A DNA stretch of 64,000 bases. It comes from JAGVYF01 sp041650315. GTDB taxonomy: Archaea > Nanobdellota > Nanobdellia > Woesearchaeales > JAGVYF01. Below, piece by piece: positions 1 through 8,201 of the stretch; the first letter of the stretch is position 1, and every line of letters starts with the position of its first letter. The stretch spans positions 186,001 through 250,000 of the forward strand of contig JBAZLJ010000002.1 of assembly GCA_041650315.1 (NCBI GenBank), written 5' to 3'. Made by a program: the position numbers and the translations under genes. A model generated the notes under the pieces. That model searched no databases, was not told the DNA's origin, and worked only from the letters and a program-made list of their open reading frames with translations.

Positions 1-340
1 TCTTCTGTTCGTGATAACCTCTTTCTTTTAGACGACGTTTTAACTCAGGAAGCTCGCATTTGCACACCACGCACGCATCAACATATTGCTTAGGCAGATG
101 ATGCGAAAGATGGGAATCAATCACTAATCTGTCATTTTTTTTAATTCTGTCAATCAAGAGTTTAGCCATCTTTTTCGGGTCGACTATAAGGCATTCATCC
201 TTTTCATCAAAACCTTCGCAGATACCGCTTTCCTTGAGCAATTTGTTGACATCGATATAAGTATGATTCAATGATTTAGCGATCTTCTTCGCGACTGTTG
301 TCTTTCCTGTGCCGGGCGTGCCGGTGACTATGATAATCAT
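1..340 (-). CDS. AK6/Fap7-type adenylate kinase, C-terminus cut by window edge
   Basis: Reading the minus strand from the ATG at 340 gives an uninterrupted frame to the window edge, so only the N-terminal 113 residues are visible. It begins with a hydrophobic strand and a P-loop, GTPGTGKTT, near residues 7-15. It then has the pattern typical of archaeal AK6/Fap7 kinases: an IDVNKLLKE segment, LIVDPKK, a VIDSH segment and LKRRLKERGY. These enzymes phosphorylate AMP with ATP and, in eukaryotes, also act in small-subunit ribosome maturation. It is the last visible member of a run of minus-strand genes and lies 62 bases after the ABC permease. The family call is fairly secure; whether the role is metabolic or ribosomal cannot be told. 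Confidence 0.85.
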   Translation of the reverse strand, partial: MIIIVTGTPGTGKTTVAKKIAKSLNHTYIDVNKLLKESGICEGFDEKDECLIVDPKKMAKLLIDRIKKNDRLVIDSHLSHHLPKQYVDACVVCKCELPELKRRLKERGYHEQK

Positions 341-402
341 AGGACTATCTAAAGAAACTTCTTATATAAAGTTAACTAGAAAACAATTGATGGCAGAAAA
401 AT

Positions 403-2286
403 TTATTTCAAATACTTGAAGAATGGAACTCCGTTCTTAACTGCTTTCTTCGCACTTTCCAATCTAGCGCTGAGCTCAATCTGCTTTTTCTTCTTCTCAG
501 TAGCCTCAGCTGTCGCTTCTGCCTGCGGTTTCTTGTGATATCTCAAGAATGATGGGATGAGAGACATTTTAGTCGCGCTTGGTGTTACGCTGCCGAAACC
601 TCTTAGCAAATTCTTTCTAGCAATTAAATTGATGAGCATAACTAACGTGAAGAATATTATGGTCACGACTAGGAAATAAATTATATATTGCTGCAGAGTG
701 TCCAAAGTCTGATGATATATCAATACCTTTCTCAGCATCAATTCACCAACAACAAAAGGATTGAATGCGAGAATATTACGCAAAGATTCTGGCACTGATT
801 CTAATGGAATTATCAGATTGGATAGCAATAAGAACAGGCTGCCTACTGAGATTGATGCCAATGTGCCAGTCTCTTCTGAAGTGAATATGTAGCCTATGAA
901 CATGCCTATGAATGTGAATGCGGATGTTATCAATATCAAAGCGACTGATGCTTCAAGCGCAGAAGTGAGCATATCAGAGCTGAAGAAAATCACTGACATA
1001 GCGATGATTATGACTATCTGCAATAATACCAAAACCATATTTGTAAAATAAGTCGATATGACGAAAAGGAAATCGCTCACGGGAGTTATAAAGTTCCTGA
1101 AATATGCTGGGCTGTGTTTCTCCATCATGACTAGAGTTGTTGAAAGCAATATGCTTACGAACATAACTACCAAAACTATCAAACTAGGGAATAATTGATT
1201 CAGATGAGTAGTATCAGCAGCCAATGCCTTGATGCTTGTCTTTATAGGGCTAACAACTTCATCTGCACCTTTTATCTGAACGCTGCCTATGTAATTGTCA
1301 ATTTTATCGAATGACGCCTGTATCTCTTGTATTGAGCTTACGCTCTCATTAAGACTGGATTTTATGCCATTCAATGTCTTCTCAGAAGTCATCCTTATGA
1401 CTGCGACATTCTCAAGTTTAGTTTTAGCTGCAGTAGCTTGCTGATTCGCTATATCTATCAATGAAGATACTTCTGCAGAACTATTTGTTCCGATTATGTT
1501 CTTAGCATCTGTCAAATATGAATATGCTGAATTCAAATCAGATACTACATCTGATGCACCTTCAATACTTTCAGCCATACTTCGGGCAGTGCTTATCTTA
1601 GAACGCGCAGAATCTATTTTTGCTGCAACTCTCGAAGTGTTACCTATAGCATCCGCTATATTATCAAGACCTAAATCTCCTACACTGAATGCAAGATCTA
1701 AATTATCCCAATCCCGCACTATCTTAACTATACTGGCCTGATTCGTACCAGTGCCTGAAGCTAATTTAGATAGCAATGGTTTTGTACTGAATACTTCAAC
1801 TCTAGTATTCTCAAGACTGGTCAATAACGTATTAGTGAGTTCCATGCTGATCTCTTTGGAACGCATGGATATTTTGCTTGTAAGAGAATCTAATATCAGA
1901 TAAACAATATTTACTCTGGAATAATCAACATAGAACGTAATCTCATTCTTTCTGTCTGCACCCGTCATGCTGAATCCTTCAGGGAATACTATGCAGGCGT
2001 GCAATGCGCCTTCCTTGATACGCTGTGTGCAATCCTCTTCGAGATTGACTTTCACCACATTGAAATGCTTCTCAGACAATTTGTCAAGGAATGAGTTTAT
2101 CACTTCAGTATATGAAGTTGAATAAACGCCGATATTCAAAGCATAAGCATTTGTGTTGTCAAAAGCTAGGCCTAGTAATAAAATTACTAATAAAGGACCG
2201 ATTATGATGATGAGCGCAGAAGCTTTAGACCTGATCAAAAGCCTGAAATTCTTCAATATCATCTGCAAAAATTTGGAAAATATCAT
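403..2286 (-). CDS. ABC-2 type exporter permease
   Basis: The 627-residue protein has one hydrophobic segment near residues 15-45, then a long non-membrane region of about 300 residues rich in Ala, Ser, Ile and Asp with coiled-coil character, then a block of about five to six membrane segments from roughly residue 365 to 560, and a charged Lys-rich tail. This is the layout of ABC-2/YhgE-Pip-like permeases with a large outside loop. Its start overlaps the stop of the ATPase gene by four bases (ATGA), so the two are co-translated as an exporter. The substrate is unknown; neighbouring glycan genes make a lipid or polysaccharide possible, but a drug or peptide exporter fits equally well. Confidence 0.85.
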   Translation of the reverse strand: MIFSKFLQMILKNFRLLIRSKASALIIIIGPLLVILLLGLAFDNTNAYALNIGVYSTSYTEVINSFLDKLSEKHFNVVKVNLEEDCTQRIKEGALHACIVFPEGFSMTGADRKNEITFYVDYSRVNIVYLILDSLTSKISMRSKEISMELTNTLLTSLENTRVEVFSTKPLLSKLASGTGTNQASIVKIVRDWDNLDLAFSVGDLGLDNIADAIGNTSRVAAKIDSARSKISTARSMAESIEGASDVVSDLNSAYSYLTDAKNIIGTNSSAEVSSLIDIANQQATAAKTKLENVAVIRMTSEKTLNGIKSSLNESVSSIQEIQASFDKIDNYIGSVQIKGADEVVSPIKTSIKALAADTTHLNQLFPSLIVLVVMFVSILLSTTLVMMEKHSPAYFRNFITPVSDFLFVISTYFTNMVLVLLQIVIIIAMSVIFFSSDMLTSALEASVALILITSAFTFIGMFIGYIFTSEETGTLASISVGSLFLLLSNLIIPLESVPESLRNILAFNPFVVGELMLRKVLIYHQTLDTLQQYIIYFLVVTIIFFTLVMLINLIARKNLLRGFGSVTPSATKMSLIPSFLRYHKKPQAEATAEATEKKKKQIELSARLESAKKAVKNGVPFFKYLK

Positions 2287-3275
2287 TTTTTATGCGCGTT
2301 TATGAATACTTCCTCCAATGATGGTCTCGCTATATGCAATTTAACAATATGATCCTTAGAACGTTTGATTATCTTGATTAGCTGAGCAAGTGCTTCTTCT
2401 GCAAAAGGAGTCTGCAATACTAAAGAACTATCCTTTTGAACAATCTTAGATATTCTTAAAGATCTCTTTGATTTCATCTTTGAACTAATCTTCTTATAAT
2501 TCTTGCTAGCTGTAACTAGGATGACTTCATTATTTGTCGTATATAATTTTTTGAGTTGATCTATCGAACCAAGCTTGCTTATCTTGCCGTCGTGTAATAC
2601 GGCAATCCTATCGCATTCGCTTTCGAGTTCATCTAACAAGTGTGATGCAACTATGATTGTCGTTCCTGTTTTGTTTACTTTAGATACTAAGTCCCAAGTC
2701 TCTCTCCTCAAGATAGGATCTAAGTCTGCGGTCGGCTCGTCAAGTATCAATATCTTCGGCTTATGCACCAAGGCACATGCTATGCCTAGACGTTTCTGCA
2801 TACCGAATGATAACTCTTTGGCGAGATGATTTGTGAATGCTGTTAGATCAACAAGTTTCAAAAGCTCAGCAGTATTCTTCTTTATATCTGCCCTTGATAT
2901 ACCATAGAGCGTAGCGAAATATTCCAGATTCTCCTGCGCAGTCAGTTTTGGATAGAATGAAGGTTCTTGTGGCGCGAAACCGAACAACGGCTTAATCAGA
3001 TTAGGCGCTTTCGAGAATGGCAACATACCTCTATCTGTTTTGAAATGAATATCGCCTGCTTCCGGCTGCAAGAATCCAATTATAATATTTAATAAAGTAG
3101 TTTTGCCTGAACCAGACATGCCTATTATGCCGAATATCTCGCCTTCTTTTATGCTGAGATTAAGATCTGTAAGTACTTTATTTTTGCCATATTGTTTAGT
3201 TATGCCATTACAGACAATAATAGAACCATCTTTACCTAATTTAGACTTTTTACTACTAACCCTCTTTTTCTTCAT
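2283..3275 (-). CDS. ABC transporter ATP-binding subunit
   Basis: The 330-residue ATPase has a Walker A motif GMSGSGKT at residues 52-59, a Q-loop region APQEPSF near 101-107, a variant signature LSFGMQKR near 155-162 in place of LSGGQ, and a Walker B ILILDEPTADLD near 175-186 followed by the switch His (ASH). The last 90 residues form an accessory domain ending in the SLEEVF pattern often seen in drug- and lipid-export ATPases of the CcmA/DrrA type. The N-terminus is very basic. It pairs with the ABC-2 permease downstream through a four-base overlap. The 213-base region upstream (3276-3488) is AT-rich, holds the probable promoter and shows no convincing gene. Confidence 0.93.
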   Translation of the reverse strand: MKKKRVSSKKSKLGKDGSIIVCNGITKQYGKNKVLTDLNLSIKEGEIFGIIGMSGSGKTTLLNIIIGFLQPEAGDIHFKTDRGMLPFSKAPNLIKPLFGFAPQEPSFYPKLTAQENLEYFATLYGISRADIKKNTAELLKLVDLTAFTNHLAKELSFGMQKRLGIACALVHKPKILILDEPTADLDPILRRETWDLVSKVNKTGTTIIVASHLLDELESECDRIAVLHDGKISKLGSIDQLKKLYTTNNEVILVTASKNYKKISSKMKSKRSLRISKIVQKDSSLVLQTPFAEEALAQLIKIIKRSKDHIVKLHIARPSLEEVFINAHKK

Positions 3276-3488
3276 ACTGAGTATAATTATGATATTATAT
3301 GTTTATAAATGTTTTCTTTGATATATATTCTAAATATGTAATTAGTAGTAATATCCTGAATACTCACTCTCGTTCGGTTAATGTCAACTCACATCTACTA
3401 CTTGTTATACATTTCAAGATAAATCTTGTATTTATATATAGAAATAATATGTTCATGAAAGACATTGACATAATTCAGGATATTACAT

Positions 3489-4157
3489 TTATACTATATC
3501 ACTGCTGAACGTCAAGTACTTTTTCTTGAATGTATAAAGCTTAGCCGGTCTGTGCGGGCCTTCCATTCTAGAATCAAGCGTTGGGTTTACAATATCCAAT
3601 GAGAATATCTTCTTCCGGAAGTTACGCTTATCCAGCTGCTTATCTAATATTGTCTCATACATCTTCTGCAGTTCTGTCAATGTGAATTTCTCCTGAAGTA
3701 GTTCGAAACCAACAGTGGTATAGCCTAACTTATATCTCAGCCTTTGAAGCGCATAATCTAATATTTCTTTGTGATCGAATGCTAGCTTCGGAAGCTTGAA
3801 CATGGAGTGCCATCTGAATTCTTTAGCATCGCTACCAGCCATGGGCTTGATGTTATCCGAACTTACTAACGCGTAATATACTACTGAAATTACTCTGCCC
3901 CTTGGATCCCTTTGCGGTTCTCCAAATGTGTAAAGCTGCTCAAGATAATCCACTTTGACATTGACCTCTTCGGATAATTCGCGTTCAGCTGCCGCTTTCA
4001 ATGATTCATTCTGTTCCACTCTCCCGCCAGGAATAGCCCACATCTCTTTGAATGGGTCATGCAATCTTTTTATGAGAAGAACCTTGAGATCATTTTCTTT
4101 GATTGTGAATAAGACTATGTCGACTGCGACAATCATTTTATATTTTTCATCGGACAT
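3489..4157 (-). CDS. NUDIX hydrolase with C-terminal winged-helix-like domain
   Basis: Residues about 8-140 form a NUDIX fold. The box runs from GGRVEQNESLKAAAER through ELSEEVNV, giving G-x5-E-x7-RE-x2-EE with Asn instead of the usual Gly near its end. The region after about residue 145, with LQEKFTLTELQKMYE and a KRNFRKKI stretch, matches the winged-helix tail of NrtR/ADP-ribose-pyrophosphatase-like proteins. Such proteins are either nucleotide-sugar or ADP-ribose hydrolases or NAD-pathway regulators. It is transcribed alone, divergently from the HAD gene, across a 76-base spacer holding TATA-like sequence. Regulator versus enzyme cannot be decided here. Confidence 0.88.
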   Translation of the reverse strand: MSDEKYKMIVAVDIVLFTIKENDLKVLLIKRLHDPFKEMWAIPGGRVEQNESLKAAAERELSEEVNVKVDYLEQLYTFGEPQRDPRGRVISVVYYALVSSDNIKPMAGSDAKEFRWHSMFKLPKLAFDHKEILDYALQRLRYKLGYTTVGFELLQEKFTLTELQKMYETILDKQLDKRNFRKKIFSLDIVNPTLDSRMEGPHRPAKLYTFKKKYLTFSSDIV

Positions 4158-4233
4158 AGTGTATATATAACAATTTCTATATATAAACTTTACTAACGAT
4201 AAGTTTAAAACAAATCAATTTTCCCAATGATAT

Positions 4234-4791
4234 ATGGTTCGAGAGATAATATTATTCGATTCTGACGGCACGCTGGTAGATAGTGTTGGCGAAGGGAAAT
4301 ATTGGCGGAATATCTATAAAAAGATTCACGATACACCGAATATGTCACAAGATGAAATGTTCTGCCGCATGAGAGAAATTGACACCCTAGAATACAGATT
4401 GAATGCTATTACCTCTGGAGAAATCAGTTTATTTGAGGATACTATTCCCGCATTAGAGTGGCTATCACAACAAGCGTCAAGAAAATATGATATGTATGTT
4501 ATATCTGATTCTTCAATAAACGGCAGAATTGTATTGGAAAAATTAGGAATTCTCAAGTATTTCAAAGAGACCATATTCGACGCGCACAAGCCAAACACAG
4601 CAGCAGCCCACAAATTGCTTCATGGCGCTGATTATTATCACGCTGAAAAATTGTGGGTTATAGGAGATAAGGAATGTGACATGAGTCTTGGCAAAAATCT
4701 AAGCGCTGAAACAATACAAGTCGATGGTACGCAAAATAATCGATTACATGCAGCATACAGAATAATAAGAGATTCTCTAGATAGAAAATAA
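4234..4791 (+). CDS. HAD-superfamily phosphatase
   Basis: The 185-residue protein has the four HAD motifs: FDSDGTLVDS near residues 8-17 (nucleophile and acid/base Asp), VISDSS with the motif II Ser, the conserved Lys in DAHKPN, and GDKECDMSLGKN with the motif IV acidic pair. A helical cap lies between motifs I and II, as in the phosphoglycolate phosphatase/GmhB-like subfamily. It probably removes phosphate from a small metabolite such as a sugar phosphate. The ATG follows a TATA-like AT-rich stretch without a clear ribosome site, consistent with a leaderless message. The substrate is unknown. Confidence 0.87.
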   Translation: MVREIILFDSDGTLVDSVGEGKYWRNIYKKIHDTPNMSQDEMFCRMREIDTLEYRLNAITSGEISLFEDTIPALEWLSQQASRKYDMYVISDSSINGRIVLEKLGILKYFKETIFDAHKPNTAAAHKLLHGADYYHAEKLWVIGDKECDMSLGKNLSAETIQVDGTQNNRLHAAYRIIRDSLDRK

Positions 4792-4824
4792 ATAGATTCT
4801 CAATCATACCTAATTCTTAAGAAA

Positions 4825-4836
4825 CCTTTAAAAAGC
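4825..4836 (+). promoter_or_regulatory. TATA-like box upstream of tRNA-Arg
   Basis: The CCTTTAAAAAGC stretch resembles an archaeal box A. It would place transcription start near 4850-4855, giving a short leader before the tRNA at 4877. Confidence 0.5.
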
Positions 4837-4896
4837 GCCCGTCTGTTCTATTAAGTATATCTAGGACCAAATTAATGCACCCGTAGCGCAGCCTGG

Positions 4897-4931
4897 ATAT
4901 GTCAAGTCATGACAGATTTGCCATAGGGCAA
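4897..4931 (+). other. Non-canonical tRNA intron in the D loop (19/20)
   Basis: A bulge-helix-bulge can be drawn. GCCT 4891-4894 pairs with GGGC 4926-4929 as the 4-bp central helix, with bulges GGA (4895-4897) and AAA (4930-4932). TATG 4898-4901 pairs with CATA 4922-4925 as the intron-side helix. Cleavage after the second base of each bulge gives this 35-base intron and restores a standard D loop with G18, G19 and A20. Confidence 0.8.
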
Positions 4932-4950
4932 ATAGCGCGACAGCCTCCTA

Positions 4951-4990
4951 TCCGCGTGGAGTGCCACTTGGGACTTCATGCGATGAAGTA
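4951..4990 (+). other. tRNA intron at canonical position 37/38
   Basis: This 40-base insert separates A37 from A38 and contains a 6-bp hairpin, CTTCAT/ATGAAG, at 4974-4988. The bulges would be TAT (4949-4951) and TAA (4989-4991). The central helix CTCC/GAAG has one C-A mismatch, so this is a relaxed site compared with the D-loop one. Confidence 0.7.
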
Positions 4991-5017
4991 AGTTGTAGGT
5001 CGGGAGTTCGAATCTCC

Positions 5018-5120
5018 CCGGGTGCGTACATTTCAATTAAAACGGGTGGGCTTCAGCCCGCCATGTTTTGATCAAACTTTTATTAAAAGTTTGGTTTGCA
5101 CCTAACCGGGTGCGTACATT
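5018..5120 (+). repeat. Duplicated tRNA 3' end with inverted repeats between the copies
   Basis: The 15-mer CCGGGTGCGTACATT, the last tRNA bases plus flank, occurs at 5018-5032 and again at 5106-5120, offset 88 bases. Between them are a 7-bp hairpin (5045-5062, loop TTCA) and a perfect 21-base palindrome (5073-5093). The second copy is preceded by GCACC at 5098-5102, which can pair with GGTGC 5109-5113. It therefore looks like an acceptor stem with the tRNA body missing. The hairpins could also end tRNA transcription. Confidence 0.75.
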
Positions 5121-5145
5121 CCTTTCAACATATATCCTTTCAAAA

Positions 5146-6219
5146 ATGGAGATAGAACTTATCAAAGAGGGATTGAGGATTTTTCTTAATAGATTAAAAC
5201 CATATCCGGCTTACAAAGGCGATGCCGAACAGATATGCGCGCAGATTGTTGAAAAATGCTGGAACGGAAAATATTATCAGACCGGCGCATATACATATCC
5301 AGAATTCTGGACCAGGGATTTCGGGTTCTGCGCAGAATCGCTTGTCAAGCTCGGACATAAGCAAAATGTTTACAAGACGCTAGAATACGCGCTAAGCCAT
5401 TTTAAAGAACAGAATAAGATTAGCACGCATATAACGCAAGACGGAAAGGTTTTGGATTTCCCCACTTATTCTGTTGATTCGCTTCCATTATTGCTGCACG
5501 CTATAAGAGTCTCTAAATTTAATATCAAAAAATATAAGTTATTCCTTAATGAACAAATCAATTATTTCTATGAATATGCATTCGACCATAACAAGGGAAT
5601 AATTAAGTCAAATAAGCATTTCTCTTCAATGAAAGATTATTTCGTAAAGAATTCATCGTGCTATGACAATTGCATGACTTATATGCTCTGCGAGGAGATT
5701 GATAAACTAAAACTTGATAATCCATTCAACAAAAATGAATTGAAAAGAAATATAAAAAAATATTTTTGGAATGGGCATTACTTCAATGAAGATCTCACAA
5801 ACGTGGAAATCTGCGGAGATGCGAATACTTACCCTTTCTGGTGCAGAGTGTTCGAAGACAAGAAAATGTTCGAATCTTGCCTGAAATATATCCAAGAAGA
5901 GTATCTCGATTTCCCAGTGCCGCTAAAGTATACTAAAAGAAACAGATTCGGGCAAGTGAAAGAATCAATATTTGTTCCTTTCTGGGAGGGCAATAAATTG
6001 TGGATGCATCTCGGACTTTGCTATCTTGATGTTGTAGCTAAATTTGACAAAAAACTTTGCAGAGATTATTTAACAATATACAAAGAGATAATCGAGAAAT
6101 ATCATAATTTCCTCGAAGTGCTGGAGCCCAGTCTCAAACCATATCGATCGCCATTCTATAAAGCTGACCACAGCATGCTATGGGCTTGCAAATATCTCGC
6201 GCTTAGCAAAGGTATTTAA
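5146..6219 (+). CDS. Six-hairpin glycosidase-like protein
   Basis: I start this at the ATG at 5146; the frame stays open upstream into the tRNA-repeat region, but those codons look non-coding. The 357-residue product has repeated aromatic-rich helical pairs and motifs such as YPEFWTRDFGF, FPTYSVDSLPLLLHA, SSCYDNCMTYML, GDANTYPFWCRVF, FVPFWEGNKLWMHLG and YKADHSMLWACKYLA. These resemble the (alpha/alpha)6 barrel of trehalase, glucoamylase and amylo-1,6-glucosidase families. The acidic residues in WTRD, VDS and WEG are candidate catalytic or sugar-binding positions. No signal peptide is seen, so it probably acts in the cytoplasm, for example on a storage or precursor glycan. Specificity is unknown. 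Confidence 0.65.
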   Translation: MEIELIKEGLRIFLNRLKPYPAYKGDAEQICAQIVEKCWNGKYYQTGAYTYPEFWTRDFGFCAESLVKLGHKQNVYKTLEYALSHFKEQNKISTHITQDGKVLDFPTYSVDSLPLLLHAIRVSKFNIKKYKLFLNEQINYFYEYAFDHNKGIIKSNKHFSSMKDYFVKNSSCYDNCMTYMLCEEIDKLKLDNPFNKNELKRNIKKYFWNGHYFNEDLTNVEICGDANTYPFWCRVFEDKKMFESCLKYIQEEYLDFPVPLKYTKRNRFGQVKESIFVPFWEGNKLWMHLGLCYLDVVAKFDKKLCRDYLTIYKEIIEKYHNFLEVLEPSLKPYRSPFYKADHSMLWACKYLALSKGI

Positions 6220-6242
6220 ATCATAATAATTTATATCGGATA

Positions 6243-6620
6243 ATGAAAAGAAATACTGCTGTTCTTATGATCATATTCAGCACTTTCTTGAACACTATCG
6301 CGCAAACTTTGTACAAGTATGGGGCAGCGAATCTAAAATTAGATTTTCTCGCAATAATTACCAATTATCCAATCATAATAGGGATATGCATCTATGCAGT
6401 TTCTGCAAGTATTATGATAATTGCGTTCAGAGGGGGAGACCTTTCATTGCTCTATCCGTTGTTCGCCACAGGATATATCTGGGTAACACTTGTCTCATCA
6501 TATATATTCAATGAAGAATTGAATCTTTACAAAATAGCGGGAATTTTAATAATTGTTGTAGGTGTAAGCGTGTTAGGATTCGCATCAGATAAGGAAACTA
6601 CGCGAGTTGAGGCAATATAA
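6243..6620 (+). CDS. EmrE/ArnE-like small membrane transporter, subunit 1
   Basis: The 125-residue protein has four hydrophobic helices, with GGDLSLLYPLFATGYIWV after the second, the pattern of the DMT/SMR fold in single four-helix form. It ends with TAATG, so the stop overlaps the start of a second protein of the same type. Paired short DMT proteins near glycan genes resemble ArnE/ArnF, the flippase for an undecaprenyl-phosphate-linked amino sugar. A role in flipping a polyprenyl-phosphate sugar is therefore plausible, while multidrug efflux remains possible. A TATA-like stretch lies a short way upstream. Confidence 0.8.
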   Translation: MKRNTAVLMIIFSTFLNTIAQTLYKYGAANLKLDFLAIITNYPIIIGICIYAVSASIMIIAFRGGDLSLLYPLFATGYIWVTLVSSYIFNEELNLYKIAGILIIVVGVSVLGFASDKETTRVEAI

Positions 6621-6970
6621 TGGCAACTTCTATCTTCGCAATAATCGGAGTATTAATCGCTTCGTTCATAGGGGCATGTGGTGCTTTACTACTCAAAAAG
6701 GGATCCGGAACATTGAAAAAGAATGTCTGGGGTTTATTGAAAAATTACAACCTGATACTCGGAATCGGTGCTTATGCAGTATCATCATTCATATTCATTC
6801 CATTATTGAAATATGGCGATCTCTCAGTATTATATCCTACAGCATCCGCAACATATCTCTGGGTTATACTCTTCTCGATAAAGTTTTTAGATGAGAAGAT
6901 GAACTACCACAAATGGCTCGGCGTAATTTCGATTATAATGGGCATATTCTTAATAGGATTGGGCAGTTAG
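6620..6970 (+). CDS. EmrE/ArnF-like small membrane transporter, subunit 2
   Basis: This 116-residue four-helix partner shows the same GDLSVLYPTASATYLWV pattern as the preceding gene. It has a KKGSGTLKKN loop that is more basic than its partner's loops. Opposite charge bias between the two would favour an antiparallel heterodimer, as in known paired SMR proteins. The one-base overlap with the upstream gene implies coupled translation. Its 3' end overlaps the stop of the convergent GT4 gene by four bases. Confidence 0.8.
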   Translation: MATSIFAIIGVLIASFIGACGALLLKKGSGTLKKNVWGLLKNYNLILGIGAYAVSSFIFIPLLKYGDLSVLYPTASATYLWVILFSIKFLDEKMNYHKWLGVISIIMGIFLIGLGS

Positions 6971-8097
6971 TGAGAAATACTTTTTTGAAATAGGTTTTCT
7001 AATTTTGAAATAACTTTCGAAGCAATTAAATTATTAAGAGCAAAGGATTTTGCAGATTTTCCTATTTTATATCTTAAATCACTATTCTTTAATAATGTAT
7101 TTAATCCTTTTATTACTGAAATAGTATTAGTATCTACTAGGTATCCCGTTTCCATATGTTTAAGATAATCAGAAGCACCGCCCCTCCCTTTGAATGCGAG
7201 TATAGGCTTTCCGCAACATGCTGCTTCTGCCCATGCCCTACCATAAGCCTCAAGCCAAAGGCTAGGAAAAACAAATATATCTGCTAAATAATAATAGTTC
7301 TTCAATTCTTCTGCAGACAATTGCCCTAAAAAGAGAATATTTGAATTTCTCTTCTGTATCTTAAATAAATCTAAATGATTAGACTCTCGAATATCGCCAG
7401 CAATCAATAGATTAACATCATCACGATTTAATTTGTTAAATGCTTCTAATAATACTCTTATCCCCTTAAATGGTTCTCCGCCACCCACATAGAGAATATT
7501 CTTTTTATTTGATTTGGGAATAGAGTTAGGCAATTTCAAGAAATCATTATCAATGGGTTGGGGACATACATCTATATGTCGATTCACTCCGTTTTCTATA
7601 AGAAGTTTTTTCAAAGTAGGACTTATAGCGATTACGCCTGAAACTTTGTTAAGTATAGCTATCCTACGTTTATGGGTAAAATATCTAAATGGAAGACTAA
7701 GCAAAGCCATGGTTTTTTCACGCAAATTCCTCACATTTTTTTCTTTAAATTGACATATAATAGAATCTAAAAAATTACAATTATAACAAGGTGTACCAAA
7801 CTTAGAACCATATCTCATATGAACCCCAGTCATACAAGTAATAAGATTGTTTATTGTTACAATCATTGGAACATTATGTTTAATAGACATATTGTATACT
7901 GAATTTAATTCCTTTATATTGTGATGCAATAATAAATCTGGTTTAGAGAAAGATAAATACTTGCGCAAAGAGTAGATGTTTTCAAAGCATTTTACTTTAT
8001 GACCTGCCTTTTCGAGATATTTTATAGTGGTTCTAGTACTATTCGCTCCCCCGCCCATAACTTCATGCATAACTCCTGAATAAATTACTAAGTCCAT
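6967..8097 (-). CDS. GT4-family glycosyltransferase
   Basis: The 376-residue GT-B enzyme has an N-terminal acceptor domain with GGGANSTRTTIKYLEKAGH and a C-terminal nucleotide-sugar domain with ILYVGGGEPFKGIRVLLEAF, FLGQLSAEELKNYYYLADIF and PSLWLEAYGRAWAEAACCG, the EX7E-type motif. A cysteine pair (CYNCNF) lies near residue 105. It probably transfers a sugar to a lipid-linked glycan on the inner face of the membrane. It is transcribed toward the SMR pair and divergently from the UMP kinase gene. Confidence 0.9.
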   Translation of the reverse strand: MDLVIYSGVMHEVMGGGANSTRTTIKYLEKAGHKVKCFENIYSLRKYLSFSKPDLLLHHNIKELNSVYNMSIKHNVPMIVTINNLITCMTGVHMRYGSKFGTPCYNCNFLDSIICQFKEKNVRNLREKTMALLSLPFRYFTHKRRIAILNKVSGVIAISPTLKKLLIENGVNRHIDVCPQPIDNDFLKLPNSIPKSNKKNILYVGGGEPFKGIRVLLEAFNKLNRDDVNLLIAGDIRESNHLDLFKIQKRNSNILFLGQLSAEELKNYYYLADIFVFPSLWLEAYGRAWAEAACCGKPILAFKGRGGASDYLKHMETGYLVDTNTISVIKGLNTLLKNSDLRYKIGKSAKSFALNNLIASKVISKLENLFQKSISH

Positions 8098-8201
8098 AAC
8101 TTATCAAAAACCCTTTCTTTTTATAAAACTATTCGGAAATTGTGATATCACAGTTAGTTTTATATATCACAAAAACAAGAGAATTCTCGAAGAGGTGCTA
8201 T

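Larger units (their letters stand above)
4877..5026 (+). tRNA. tRNA-Arg(CCT) with two introns
   Basis: The 7-bp acceptor stem pairs 4877-4883 (GCACCCG) with 5019-5025 (CGGGTGC), followed by discriminator G5026; CCA is not encoded. The D stem pairs GCGC 4886-4889 with 4935-4938. The anticodon stem pairs ACAGC 4940-4944 with GTTGT 4992-4996 (one G-U). The variable loop is AGGTC. The T arm is GGGAG/CTCCC around TTCGAAT. Removing 4897-4931 and 4951-4990 leaves a 75-base tRNA with exons 4877-4896, 4932-4950 and 4991-5026. The D loop becomes AGCCTGGATA and the anticodon loop CTCCTAA. A20, C35 and U36 match known arginine identity elements, supporting Arg(CCT). The isotype depends on the 37/38 splice position being right. 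Confidence 0.88.

Noticed and set aside
3299..3508. Possible small plus-strand gene of 69 codons between the ABC and NUDIX genes
   Set aside because: The sequence is low-complexity AT-rich, the translation looks random, and the region is expected to hold the ABC operon promoter.
5068..5145. N-terminal extension of the glycosidase-like gene from a TTG
   Set aside because: These codons come from the palindromic tRNA-repeat region; the ATG at 5146 gives a normal start and avoids coding through the repeats.
6607..6894. Open plus-strand frame of 95 codons
   Set aside because: It overlaps the second SMR gene in another frame, and its translation lacks membrane pattern or motifs.
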